IMG/VR virus record: IMGVR_UViG_3300042402_002641
Location: 216,020 to 280,019 of that record
Strand: one strand, 5' to 3'
Source of the DNA: a virus
Length of the DNA: 64,000 nt
This document shows positions 27,782 to 34,811 of this stretch, in pieces; positions within the stretch are counted from its first letter, which is position 1; each line of letters starts with the position of its first letter. The position numbers and the translations under genes are program-made. The notes beneath the pieces are model-generated. The model was not told where the DNA came from. It did not search any database and saw only the letters and a list, made by a program, of their open reading frames with translations.

Positions 27782-27847
27782 ATGATTACAAATGCGTATC
27801 ATTTTCCGTTGGATGAAGTCAATTACTTACATGAGACTGAATTTTAA
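27782..27847 (+). pseudogene. 21-codon remnant or micro-ORF after the operon
   Basis: An ATG at 27782 overlaps the relic TGA (ATGA), the same junction style as intact genes in this operon, and encodes MITNAYHFPLDEVNYLHETEF-like 21 residues before TAA at 27845. There is no further coding sequence on this strand. The simplest reading is a truncated former downstream gene; a functional micropeptide cannot be excluded. Confidence 0.4.
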
Positions 27848-27858
27848 TTGCAAATACG

Positions 27859-28164
27859 TTAGAAAATATTCTTAGAGGAATCAGTAATATCCTTCTTTAA
27901 TCTTTCTACATCGACTTTAAAATCTATTTTTGTAATTTCGTTTTTGTATTCTTGAAGAGTGTTAAGTAGGATATCGGCAATATCCTCCGGTCTTTGTTTT
28001 TCTAATTCGGTATGAACATCTATTTCCCATACCCTGCCATCTTTGAATTCTAGATGTACTAGATCCAAATAGGCCACAGGCATGGTATTCATATAGAGAT
28101 CTTCAAAAACTTCCGGCCACTCTTTGACAAGATGTCGAGGTGGCCTAAACAACGGATTAGGCAT
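27859..28164 (-). CDS. Conserved hypothetical, last gene of the minus-strand block
   Basis: This 101-residue protein begins MPNPLFRPPRHLVKEWPEVF and has an acidic middle with a LVHLEFKDGRVWEIDV beta segment, then an amphipathic helical C-terminus. It has no known motif. It is soluble and small. Its ATG lies 8 bases inside the end of the preceding gene, so it is translated with it. The gene converges on the + strand operon; about 89 bases separate them and no clear terminator hairpin is visible there. Its function is unknown. Confidence 0.6.
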   Translation of the reverse strand: MPNPLFRPPRHLVKEWPEVFEDLYMNTMPVAYLDLVHLEFKDGRVWEIDVHTELEKQRPEDIADILLNTLQEYKNEITKIDFKVDVERLKKDITDSSKNIF

Positions 28165-28792
28165 CTACTGTATCTTTTGCCTTTGTGGTTTTCTTCACTG
28201 TGGGATCTAGTTCTTCAGCTTCTTTACGCAATCTTGCTGCTTCTTTGTACATGGCGTCTGCTTGACTGCGATAGCTCTTAGCGATATCCTTGTCTGTGAG
28301 TACAGCATCGGTAGCAGCCTGCGCCCTAACTGGTGCAGGAACATCTGTGTCTATCGCAGGCGCTAGATCTTTAACTTCCGCCTTGACTTTAGGAGCACCT
28401 TTGACAAATGTGTAAAGATCGTCCACTGCGCAGTTTTTCTGTTCTGCAATCAGCGTGTTTAGACTACTTAACAGCACAGTATCATTGGTGGTAGGAGTCA
28501 TAGTTACAGCATCGGTGGCCACTTTCTGCAATCTACCATCAGCCTGCATGGCCTGTAACATGGGCCTGCCGTCTGGGAATGTGCGGATAAACATCATTTC
28601 GCCTAGTTCATAGGCTTCCTGACATTGATCAGTTTCAACCATGGTCATGATTGAATCGTGATAGGAATCGCTTAATTGTGTTACTGGTAATACCAGCGCC
28701 ATGTTTGATTCGCCTGGCAGAGTTCTAAACACCACAAGAACCTTAACTCCTGTGTTGTTGATCCTGCCGATGTGTTTTAGTGGTCGTGCCAT
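28157..28792 (-). CDS. Conserved T4-like phage protein of unknown function
   Basis: The 211-residue product has a globular N-terminal region (MARPLKHIGRINNTGVKVLVVFRTLPGE) and a C-terminal charged helix rich in Ala, Lys and Glu from about residue 165 that looks like a coiled coil. There are no membrane segments or catalytic motifs. It is separated from the upstream gene by 1 base. The layout resembles uncharacterised proteins common in marine T4-like phages. A regulatory or assembly role cannot be distinguished from sequence. Confidence 0.62.
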   Translation of the reverse strand: MARPLKHIGRINNTGVKVLVVFRTLPGESNMALVLPVTQLSDSYHDSIMTMVETDQCQEAYELGEMMFIRTFPDGRPMLQAMQADGRLQKVATDAVTMTPTTNDTVLLSSLNTLIAEQKNCAVDDLYTFVKGAPKVKAEVKDLAPAIDTDVPAPVRAQAATDAVLTDKDIAKSYRSQADAMYKEAARLRKEAEELDPTVKKTTKAKDTVDA

Positions 28793-28793
28793 T

Positions 28794-29021
28794 TTAGGCC
28801 TCCTTTTTAGCCACAGCTTCTAAGAAGGTGTTTAGCTTGTTGAAAGCTTTGCCCACGGCTTCTAGTTCTGCTGCTTTGAACGCTCCTCGTTGTGTAGCAA
28901 CTTCGATGATGCTTCTCAGCGCAGCAAGATCGCTGACATTGAGATCTGGACCCTGTGCAGGGGCCGTTTCTGGTACTTGTGCCACAGCTTCGGGTGCTTG
29001 GTCTTTGACTTCTTCTGACAT
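28794..29021 (-). CDS. Small acidic/alanine-rich helical protein
   Basis: This 75-residue protein begins MSEEVKDQAPEAVAQVPE. Its first 25 residues are Pro/Ala/Glu-rich and probably disordered; the rest (SDLAALRSIIEVATQRGAF onward) forms one or two amphipathic helices. The start codon overlaps the stop of the previous gene by 1 base. No family is recognised. Confidence 0.6.
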   Translation of the reverse strand: MSEEVKDQAPEAVAQVPETAPAQGPDLNVSDLAALRSIIEVATQRGAFKAAELEAVGKAFNKLNTFLEAVAKKEA

Positions 29022-29290
29022 TAGGTTCTCCTTAAATGGTTACATGCAAGCATGAAATACGTTAATTCTTTTTGATCTTCAAATCCTAGATAATGAGTAG
29101 AACGCAGATTTCCAGATTTATCAATACCTGGTTGTTTGGCCAAGCAGTAGCGGCCTTTCAATTTGGTCTTGACCCATTCTTCTACGCCTTCAAAAATTTC
29201 GTTATCTGAGATAGCAATTTTGCTGAAGTGGGGAGGAATGGTCTTAAGCCTGCGCTGTTTTAGTACATCAATAGGATTTAAATCAAACAT
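29021..29290 (-). CDS. Small conserved hypothetical protein
   Basis: The 89-residue product (MFDLNPIDVLKQRRLKTIPPHF at the start) is basic and mixed alpha/beta, with single cysteines near residues 49 and 83. It has no recognisable motif. A TATAAATA sequence 8 bases upstream suggests it begins a late transcription unit that includes the three genes after it. Function is unknown. Confidence 0.6.
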   Translation of the reverse strand: MFDLNPIDVLKQRRLKTIPPHFSKIAISDNEIFEGVEEWVKTKLKGRYCLAKQPGIDKSGNLRSTHYLGFEDQKELTYFMLACNHLRRT

Positions 29291-29298
29291 CGTGAAAA

Positions 29299-29306
29299 TA
29301 TTTATA
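29299..29306 (-). promoter_or_regulatory. T4 late promoter consensus TATAAATA
   Basis: Read on the minus strand this is the exact T4 late consensus TATAAATA. The distance to the ATG at 29290 is only 8 bases, so the leader would be very short. Chance in AT-rich DNA is possible. Confidence 0.35.
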
Positions 29307-29308
29307 AG

Positions 29309-29716
29309 TCAATTAGATTCGAGGGTGGATTCTTGGCTTAGTCTTTTAGACATAGCCTTGGTGTGACCCAGCTTGGCAACATCACCAGAAAAAAGGTACA
29401 GTTCAAAAGCGGATTTTTCTTTCATAACTATGATATGTTTTTTATTGATGTAAAAAGGAGAATCAATAAAATGATCTAACCAAACTAAAACCTGCGGAGT
29501 GAACGCAAATTCTTTTGGAAAATCTATTTTATAAGTTTTGATTTTAGCATATTCTTCAATGAACTGCAAGGCCTGTTCTGTCAATCTAAGCCCACCTTGA
29601 GACTTTTCTCTGAAACTCCACCACCATACAGATCTATACTGTTTTACTGTGTCAGCATCTATAGGTAGTCCTGCTACCTGCAAGAACACCCTAGTATAGG
29701 CATCCTTAGAGTCCAT
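29309..29716 (-). CDS. Conserved hypothetical protein
   Basis: I place the start at the ATG at 29716 (MDSKDAYTRVFLQVAGLP), which overlaps the upstream stop (TAATG-type junction), giving 135 residues; a longer form would run into the previous gene. It contains an aromatic-rich stretch YRSVWWWSFREK near residue 28, which is unusual, and a C-terminal Ser/Lys/Thr tail. No known domain is recognised. It is probably a phage-specific regulatory or structural protein of the T4-like type. Confidence 0.58.
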   Translation of the reverse strand: MDSKDAYTRVFLQVAGLPIDADTVKQYRSVWWWSFREKSQGGLRLTEQALQFIEEYAKIKTYKIDFPKEFAFTPQVLVWLDHFIDSPFYINKKHIIVMKEKSAFELYLFSGDVAKLGHTKAMSKRLSQESTLESN

Positions 29717-29717
29717 G

Positions 29718-30002
29718 TTATGCAACCTCTTCGCCGGCAGTGAGTTTAACCACAGCAAAGTCTGTGGTTTTAAAAAGTTTGTTTAATTTTTTAGCCAGAT
29801 TGTGTGCATGGCCAGGATTTGAGAATGATACTTTCTTATATTTAGGACCAGGATAGCTGGCTACTAGGCTACCACTCTTTAGATTAAACGGTTGGTGTCG
29901 ATAGAAAACAGCCCAAATGGCTTCCGAGTCCAGTATCTGCTCGACTTTGAAAGTTTCTTTGTTGGCATATTCTAAAAGTATCTTTGGTTTTGGTCTCGAC
30001 AT
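29718..30002 (-). CDS. Small basic hypothetical protein
   Basis: This 94-residue basic protein starts MSRPKPKILLEYANKETFKVEQ and ends with a helical AKKLNKLFKTTDFAVVKL segment. A late promoter lies 30 bases upstream and an AGGAAC ribosome-binding site lies ~13 bases before the ATG. The composition would fit nucleic-acid binding but no motif proves it. Confidence 0.6.
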   Translation of the reverse strand: MSRPKPKILLEYANKETFKVEQILDSEAIWAVFYRHQPFNLKSGSLVASYPGPKYKKVSFSNPGHAHNLAKKLNKLFKTTDFAVVKLTAGEEVA

Positions 30003-30032
30003 TTTATACGGGTTCCTAATTAACCACGTATA

Positions 30033-30040
30033 TATTTATC
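30033..30040 (-). promoter_or_regulatory. Late promoter, GATAAATA
   Basis: GATAAATATA on the minus strand precedes the gene starting at 30002. Predicted transcription start is near 30027, leaving a ~25-base leader that includes TAGGAAC. The motif is shared with other late elements in the window. Confidence 0.5.
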
Positions 30041-30043
30041 TTT

Positions 30044-30292
30044 TTAGAATGAGCCGCCGTCGAACTTAACGTCTATACTTTGACTGGATTCTTTGATCTG
30101 AGCCAGCATTGCATGTATCTGCTGCACAGTGCTACCGAGTTTTGCGGAAAAAATAGCCAGCTCGGCGGTGAGATCTCTGGCTTCCTGTATAGTGATCCTT
30201 ATTTCTTTCTGCTGACTTTTTTCTGCCATTGTTATTCGTTGAAGTAGTTTCTCAACTGTAGGCAACACAGCAGGCATGTTATTTTGAGACAT
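30044..30292 (-). CDS. Small helical protein, likely coiled coil
   Basis: The 82-residue product (MSQNNMPAVLPTVEKLLQRI) is almost fully helical with heptad-like hydrophobic spacing between residues 12 and 70 and a Ser/Gln-rich end. The start overlaps the upstream gene by 14 bases. It may be a small oligomeric adaptor; no family is recognised. Confidence 0.58.
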   Translation of the reverse strand: MSQNNMPAVLPTVEKLLQRITMAEKSQQKEIRITIQEARDLTAELAIFSAKLGSTVQQIHAMLAQIKESSQSIDVKFDGGSF

Positions 30293-30755
30293 TAGCTAAC
30301 ACCTGTTTCATTTCCATTTCTGTTTTAAACGGACCACGGTAGGGATATCTTTCTAAGGTGATCTTTTTAGGACAGAAACTCTTGACCCAACCTTTTTCAA
30401 ATTTAATAGTGTAGTAACCTGCACAATACAAACTTTTTGAATCTAGACTTTTGGTAAACAGTGGAAGTTTTTTGCGTATGTCGAACATGGCATTGTGAGG
30501 TGCTGTGCTGGTTGGATAACCGTGAACCTCATTAGGTAAGGCGTTTTCACTTTCTTTTACAATCTTAACAGTAAAGAATTTTTTACCGAATGTTCTGGTA
30601 ACGTGTTCTTTGGTTTCGTAGATTTTTATTCCATCTTGATTACTCATTACAAATCTATTGTCTTCGTTTTTTCTTAGAGTAGCAATCTTCTCGCCATTCT
30701 CTTCAACGATCCAAAACTTGTTATCTATTATAGGTTTGGCGTGTAAATCAGTCAT
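30279..30755 (-). CDS. Conserved T4-like phage hypothetical protein
   Basis: The ATG at 30755 (MTDLHAKPIIDNKFWIVEENG) has a good GGAG ribosome-binding site 6 bases before it; a TTG further upstream would lie within the exonuclease gene. The 158-residue protein has an N-terminal beta-rich half and a segment with WVKSFCPKKITLERYPYRGP near the end. It overlaps the exonuclease gene by 8 bases, so the two may be made together. Function is unknown. Confidence 0.62.
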   Translation of the reverse strand: MTDLHAKPIIDNKFWIVEENGEKIATLRKNEDNRFVMSNQDGIKIYETKEHVTRTFGKKFFTVKIVKESENALPNEVHGYPTSTAPHNAMFDIRKKLPLFTKSLDSKSLYCAGYYTIKFEKGWVKSFCPKKITLERYPYRGPFKTEMEMKQVLANVSK

Positions 30756-31749
30756 TTCGTTCTCCAATTAGATACCTCGCATTCAATGGCTCCGAATAAC
30801 TTGCAGCTTGATCAGATATCTTCTTGAGATCATACAGTCCGCAGAATTTCATTAATCTAAGACCAACCTGACTGATATTTTTATCTGCACTGGTAGCCTT
30901 GGCAATGGTCTCTGAAATTATGGCCTTGATGTCATCGGGCTGATGACTGAGGTCAATCAATCTACGATTGCGTTCATAATCTTCTAGGACTCTGTGTTCT
31001 TTGCCTTCGTGATCAGTCCATCTCTGTAGCATGAGATTGTTCCACGCATATCCTTTGCTGCCACGATCTTCGAACGCTTCACTGAGACCCACTTTTTTGC
31101 TTGTGCCTTTAGTACGCACACCTGGATACGCTGAGAAGACATTATCACTGGTATCACCACGCATACATTTTTCGAATAAGAGCCATTCTGGATTCGGTGC
31201 TGGCTTGGGCTCTTGTGTTTTCTTGTCAATGATTCTTTTGCCTTTGTCATCGAAGATTCCTTCATGTGTGATTACATGTTCCATAACGCCGTTGTACTGT
31301 GTGACATTGGGTGCGATCAATTGTACAAAATCTGTGTCAGTACTGATAATCACATGTTTATCATTTGGATGACTCTGTATCCAGCCTGCGATTAAATCAT
31401 CTGCTTCTAGCTGTGGGTTCTGCATAACCGTGCAGTTTGTTTTGTCTGTGATAAACTCTTTGAACGTGTCAAAGGCTTCCCAAAACACACGATCTTCTTC
31501 TGCTTCTTTTTCTGTGTGAGCTGCACGAGCATCTGAACGATTACGCTTGTAGGGTGCATAATAATCTTTGCGCCATGATCTACCTTCTAAACAGAAAATG
31601 ACATGACTGCCGTTGAACTGCTGCCATGCTTTGCGAATTGAATTAAGGGTGATATGAAAGGCCATGCCTAGTTTGATATCAGCATCACCGTTGATCACGT
31701 GACGAGCACGGAAAAATGTATTTGCTGTATCAACTAAAATATAGGTCAT
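30748..31749 (-). CDS. rnh: 5'-3' exonuclease / RNase H, T4 Rnh-like
   Basis: The 333-residue protein begins MTYILVDTANTFFRARH, the conserved first metal-binding strand of FEN-like nucleases. Further acidic metal ligands are seen in LEADDLIAG near residue 119, STDTDFVQLI near 140 and MRGDTSDNV near 198. It corresponds to T4 Rnh, which removes RNA primers and flaps from lagging-strand fragments. Length is close to T4 Rnh (305). It sits with DNA metabolism genes; the ATG overlaps the preceding stop as ATGA. Confidence 0.88.
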   Translation of the reverse strand: MTYILVDTANTFFRARHVINGDADIKLGMAFHITLNSIRKAWQQFNGSHVIFCLEGRSWRKDYYAPYKRNRSDARAAHTEKEAEEDRVFWEAFDTFKEFITDKTNCTVMQNPQLEADDLIAGWIQSHPNDKHVIISTDTDFVQLIAPNVTQYNGVMEHVITHEGIFDDKGKRIIDKKTQEPKPAPNPEWLLFEKCMRGDTSDNVFSAYPGVRTKGTSKKVGLSEAFEDRGSKGYAWNNLMLQRWTDHEGKEHRVLEDYERNRRLIDLSHQPDDIKAIISETIAKATSADKNISQVGLRLMKFCGLYDLKKISDQAASYSEPLNARYLIGERND

Positions 31750-32183
31750 TGATTTGTCTTCTTCACTGTTTTAATGTCTATAACACCTGTGTTTACAGGG
31801 CCGCCAAAATCACCATCTACCACAACATTTGCACAAAGTTCACGGAACCAACGATCTACAATTTCTTCTTCTTTGTCACCATCTTCACCGTATCCCTCTT
31901 GCTTTAATTGTAGCACAAATTGGTCATTCCAGTCAAGCTCAAAAAAGCCATTTCGTATGTTATCTTTATTGACATGGGTGTTTATCACACCAACCCATGC
32001 TTCTTTGCGTCTAGTAGCACGTTCTTTCGGCGAGAGTTTAGCAGTTTCTTCTGCTTGTTCGGCAGTTTTAGATGCAGCCTCAGCCGCAGCCAACCTGTTG
32101 TTGGCTTCTGCCAAATCCAGTTCAGCTTTTTGGATAGAAGCTTCTAGTTTATCCAGCCCAAATAGTTTTTTAATTATTTTCAT
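31746..32183 (-). CDS. Conserved hypothetical with N-terminal coiled coil
   Basis: Start at the ATG at 32183 (MKIIKKLFGLDKLEASIQKAE), which overlaps the queE stop; 145 residues. Residues 10-60 form an Ala/Glu/Lys coiled coil, and the second half has WVGVINTHVNKDNIRNGFFEL and an acidic EDGDKEEEIVDRWF. There is no enzyme motif. It follows queE and precedes the exonuclease with ATGA coupling. A structural helper role is possible but unproven. Confidence 0.6.
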   Translation of the reverse strand: MKIIKKLFGLDKLEASIQKAELDLAEANNRLAAAEAASKTAEQAEETAKLSPKERATRRKEAWVGVINTHVNKDNIRNGFFELDWNDQFVLQLKQEGYGEDGDKEEEIVDRWFRELCANVVVDGDFGGPVNTGVIDIKTVKKTNQ

Positions 32184-33037
32184 TAAGTACCCCATTCATT
32201 CTTAAACAGTGGCACCTGTAATCTGTCTGAATATCTCAGTCCATGTTTCATTGCCAGTTCTGCTACTCTGCGGTTATTCAGTGTGTATACACTTTCAACT
32301 CCGCCCACAGGCATGAGATAAACATTACCGGTGAAACCTTCTGCACGATAGATATCCACAGCTTCTAGAGCTTCTTCTGCATCATCCTCAGTGGCCACTA
32401 CTAGTTTGAGATATACATGACCAGCTTCTTGATATTCACAGACTATGTCTGGGCGTATGGCTTCACTGGGTTGTTCTCCTGAACAACTGAGTTTGGCACT
32501 GACTGAGAATGTGATTTCTCTACTGGCAAAAGGAGGGTTCTGTGACCATTCTTGCAGATATTTTTTAAACTCCGGAGTTAGATTTTGAGTGCCGTTGGTC
32601 TCAAAAGTAATTTCTTTAAGACCTGTCATACTCGGATGATTCAACAGATCCGGATAAGCACGTTGCCAACCTAACAACGGTTCGCCACCAGTGATTACAA
32701 GATGTTCATCTTCCCATTTATTATATGGCAAGATCTCACATATTCTTTCTGCGATGGCGTCTGATGTAAGCATTGGTGAAAGGTCTTTAAAACGTGGATC
32801 CCAACTAGCATAACTGTCGCAGCCAGTAGAAACCAATGGTAATTCTTCGTAAGTTTTAAAAGAATGTATCTGAGCCGCAATCGTTTCAACCTCATTGCTA
32901 GATTCACCTTTGGGCATACCAAACCCTGCACATTTGAAATTACAGCCAAATGTACGAAGGAATACACTGGGCACACCCATATATCTGCCTTCACCTTGTA
33001 TGCTGTAAAAAAGTTCTGCTATTTTTAATTTACTCAT
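32183..33037 (-). CDS. queE: 7-carboxy-7-deazaguanine synthase QueE with a split Cys motif
   Basis: This 284-residue radical SAM protein opens with KIAELFYSIQGEGRYMGVPSVF, the QueE signature, then FLRTFGC32NFKC36. The usual third cluster cysteine two residues later is absent (AGF follows); instead C73-D-S-Y-A-S-W lies after a 36-residue insertion and fits the CD(T/S) part of the normal motif. TGGEPLLGW near residue 115 is the S-adenosylmethionine site. QueE makes 7-carboxy-7-deazaguanine from 6-carboxytetrahydropterin. A consensus sigma-70 promoter ends 5 bases from the ATG and no Shine-Dalgarno is present, suggesting a leaderless mRNA. It is part of a dispersed FolE/QueD/QueE/DpdA set. Confidence 0.85.
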   Translation of the reverse strand: MSKLKIAELFYSIQGEGRYMGVPSVFLRTFGCNFKCAGFGMPKGESSNEVETIAAQIHSFKTYEELPLVSTGCDSYASWDPRFKDLSPMLTSDAIAERICEILPYNKWEDEHLVITGGEPLLGWQRAYPDLLNHPSMTGLKEITFETNGTQNLTPEFKKYLQEWSQNPPFASREITFSVSAKLSCSGEQPSEAIRPDIVCEYQEAGHVYLKLVVATEDDAEEALEAVDIYRAEGFTGNVYLMPVGGVESVYTLNNRRVAELAMKHGLRYSDRLQVPLFKNEWGT

Positions 33038-33215
33038 CGTTTATTATACCACTTTTTATAAATGTTGTCAAGTCTTCCTTGACCAATTGCCAAGATCCAT
33101 CGTGTCGATCAATCCAATGTAGGCAATCACCTTCTCGCCATCCTGCAGCATCTAAAAGATCCTGCGGCAACGATATTATACCGCCTTCTTCCACTGTTAG
33201 TGTCCATGTTTGCAT
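33030..33215 (-). CDS. Small AbrB/SpoVT-like DNA-binding protein (tentative)
   Basis: The 61-residue product has WTLTVEEGGIISLPQDLL followed by AAGWREGDCLHW, the swapped-hairpin pattern seen in AbrB/MazE-type transcription factors (beta strand, loop with P-x-x-L/(A/G)W-x-x-GD). It overlaps the queE start by 8 bases, and the queE promoter lies inside it. It may be a phage transcription regulator; the match is by eye over a short length. Confidence 0.5.
   Translation of the reverse strand: MQTWTLTVEEGGIISLPQDLLDAAGWREGDCLHWIDRHDGSWQLVKEDLTTFIKSGIINDE
33043..33071 (-). promoter_or_regulatory. Consensus sigma-70 promoter of queE
   Basis: TTGACA (33071-33066), 17-base spacer, TATAAT (33048-33043), both boxes perfect. 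It lies within the last codons of the AbrB-like gene. Only 5 bases separate the -10 box from the queE ATG, so the first transcribed base would be at or next to the AUG. Confidence 0.8.
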
Positions 33216-33216
33216 T

Positions 33217-33423
33217 TTATATATACCTATCTTTGGATTCTGTTTCTTGATTCAATCTACGCCATTCTTCTATTCTTAGTCTAGCACATTCTTGTTTGAC
33301 TTCTATGGGATAGTCTGGATGCCAATGCGCATCTCTGCAGTCGTAGACTCTGCCTTCGGGTCGATATCGCACCAGCACTACAATCAACACAATCATGATA
33401 CAGATATAGACAAAATGTTTCAT
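33217..33423 (-). CDS. Small membrane-anchored protein
   Basis: This 68-residue protein has a single hydrophobic segment at residues 4-19 (FVYICIMIVLIVVLVR) and a charged soluble tail with cysteines at about 29 and 46. The topology suggests an inner-membrane anchored protein with a short exposed domain. Its start overlaps the upstream gene by 4 bases. No family is recognised. Confidence 0.58.
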   Translation of the reverse strand: MKHFVYICIMIVLIVVLVRYRPEGRVYDCRDAHWHPDYPIEVKQECARLRIEEWRRLNQETESKDRYI

Positions 33424-33614
33424 ATTTTATCGCTGATCATTATTTTACACATCAATGCATCTCGATCATCAGTGAAATCAAAATGCATGTGATCCGCAGT
33501 GATCTCAGTGACATACTTATCCCCTGGCAGACCGAAATGCTCTAAAATATTCGCACAGGTTTCATTCCACCATGTGTTGGATTGATTTTTCCAAGGCACA
33601 GTGATCCTAGTCAT
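33420..33614 (-). CDS. Small hypothetical protein
   Basis: The 64-residue product (MTRITVPWKNQSNTWWNETC) is soluble with an aromatic-rich N-terminus and a HMHFDFTDDRDALMC strand near the end. Overlaps of 4 bases on both sides place it in the HIT-protein operon. Function is unknown. Confidence 0.58.
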   Translation of the reverse strand: MTRITVPWKNQSNTWWNETCANILEHFGLPGDKYVTEITADHMHFDFTDDRDALMCKIMISDKI

Positions 33615-34003
33615 TTGCGATAGTTGCCCTTTTCCGGTATCACATGTCGCACACCGCCTGTAGGATCTGGCATGTCGCCCTTGCGTCTAGGGATCAAATG
33701 CACATGTGGCCAGCTACAGGTCTGTCCAGCGGCTTCACCTACATTCATTCCAAGATTAAACCCATCCCATTCGTGATCGAGTAGTTTTCTTTCTCCGTGT
33801 CTGATAGCACTGGCCACAGCATCATTCATCACAGCAATGGTATTATATTTAGGCACGAATAATAAATGTCCTTCAGTCACGGGATACATATCACGAAATA
33901 TTTTAACATGATAATCTTCGTCGACAAGTTCAGTCCAAGGAGCACCTTTTGAATCTTCGATACAGTCAGTTTCCCAAGGTATCATTTTTGCTAGGTCGTT
34001 CAC
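33611..34003 (-). CDS. HIT-family nucleotide hydrolase-like protein
   Basis: The 130-residue protein has the HIT fold pattern: EGHLLFVPKYN near residue 44, FNLGMNVGEAAGQTCSWPHVHLIPRRKGD near the end. The catalytic signature is normally H-x-H-x-H; here it reads W98-P-H100-V-H102, so the first His is Trp while the middle (nucleophile) and last His remain. HIT proteins hydrolyse or transfer nucleoside monophosphate groups. The role in phage infection is unknown. It sits between small genes with ATGA overlaps. Confidence 0.75.
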   Translation of the reverse strand: MNDLAKMIPWETDCIEDSKGAPWTELVDEDYHVKIFRDMYPVTEGHLLFVPKYNTIAVMNDAVASAIRHGERKLLDHEWDGFNLGMNVGEAAGQTCSWPHVHLIPRRKGDMPDPTGGVRHVIPEKGNYRK

Positions 34004-34227
34004 CTTTTAAACTCCTTGCGTTCTTGAGGTAAATCATCTTCTTTGATAACAAATTCTCTACCGCCTATACTACCAGCAAATGCTCGTGTTCGTTCTAAGT
34101 ACGACAATCTAATTTTCACTGTCTGAAAAGCCACTTCTAAAAACGCCTTGGGTTTATACCCTATTACATGCATGTCAAAACTCTTACCTGCGTCTGTGCA
34201 GTGTACTTTCACCAGCGCATCAATCAT
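34000..34227 (-). CDS. Small hypothetical protein
   Basis: The ATG at 34227 overlaps the phosphoribosyltransferase stop as ATGA and gives 75 residues (MIDALVKVHCTDAGKSFDMHV at the start); an upstream GTG/ATG start is inside the previous gene. It is soluble, mixed alpha/beta, and ends with a charged tail. No family is recognised. Confidence 0.58.
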   Translation of the reverse strand: MIDALVKVHCTDAGKSFDMHVIGYKPKAFLEVAFQTVKIRLSYLERTRAFAGSIGGREFVIKEDDLPQERKEFKR

Positions 34228-34811
34228 TTCGTCCACCAATCTTCCCAGGGAAAGTCCACCCAAACAGGATCTTCGGCCTTGTTTATTTCCATCCCTACGT
34301 AATCCATTTTGACGTCACAGGCACTGGCTAAGTTATCTACTAGCACAGCAAATCGAACATTGTTGTTCCAGACTTCGTCCCAGCTAGGATCGTCCGGAAA
34401 ACACCCACTCTTCCAATCGTTCATGATCCAATTTAATGTTGTGCCTTGGTCATTGATATCGTCAACTATAAGTATATTCTTATACGTACCACCGTTTTCT
34501 AGTAGATCACTAGCAGCTGATAGTATTCCTGCTATATCATTTTCATCATTGACAAATCTATTTCTAGAATTAGGACCTAGAGCATCCTCGGCCATCCAAA
34601 GATTACTTTCTCCACTTTCACTATCACGTAGGCTTACGTTAAGAGTATGCATGGGCACATTGAGATAATGACTGAGATACAGTGCTGGTACTAGTCCTCC
34701 TCTCACTATGCCCACTATGTAATCAGGTTTCCAACCGCTGATAAAGATAGTGCGGCCAATATTAGCTATTAGTGACTGAATTTCATGCTGACTGATTTTG
34801 AGTTTTTTCAT
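34224..34811 (-). CDS. Phosphoribosyltransferase-like protein
   Basis: I use the ATG at 34811 because a GGAG ribosome-binding site lies 5-6 bases upstream; it gives 195 residues. The core has VGIVRGGLVPALYL near residue 35 and the PRPP-binding motif ILIVDDINDQGTTL near residue 114, diagnostic of type I phosphoribosyltransferases such as purine salvage enzymes. The hood region lacks features that would fix the base. It may salvage purine bases during infection, or support the deazapurine pathway encoded nearby; the latter is speculation. Confidence 0.8.
   Translation of the reverse strand: MKKLKISQHEIQSLIANIGRTIFISGWKPDYIVGIVRGGLVPALYLSHYLNVPMHTLNVSLRDSESGESNLWMAEDALGPNSRNRFVNDENDIAGILSAASDLLENGGTYKNILIVDDINDQGTTLNWIMNDWKSGCFPDDPSWDEVWNNNVRFAVLVDNLASACDVKMDYVGMEINKAEDPVWVDFPWEDWWTK

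Noticed and set aside
31774-32205. 143-codon + strand frame opposite the gene after queE
   Set aside because: Antisense to a coiled-coil gene with ATGA coupling; Ser-rich shadow translation without a ribosome-binding site.
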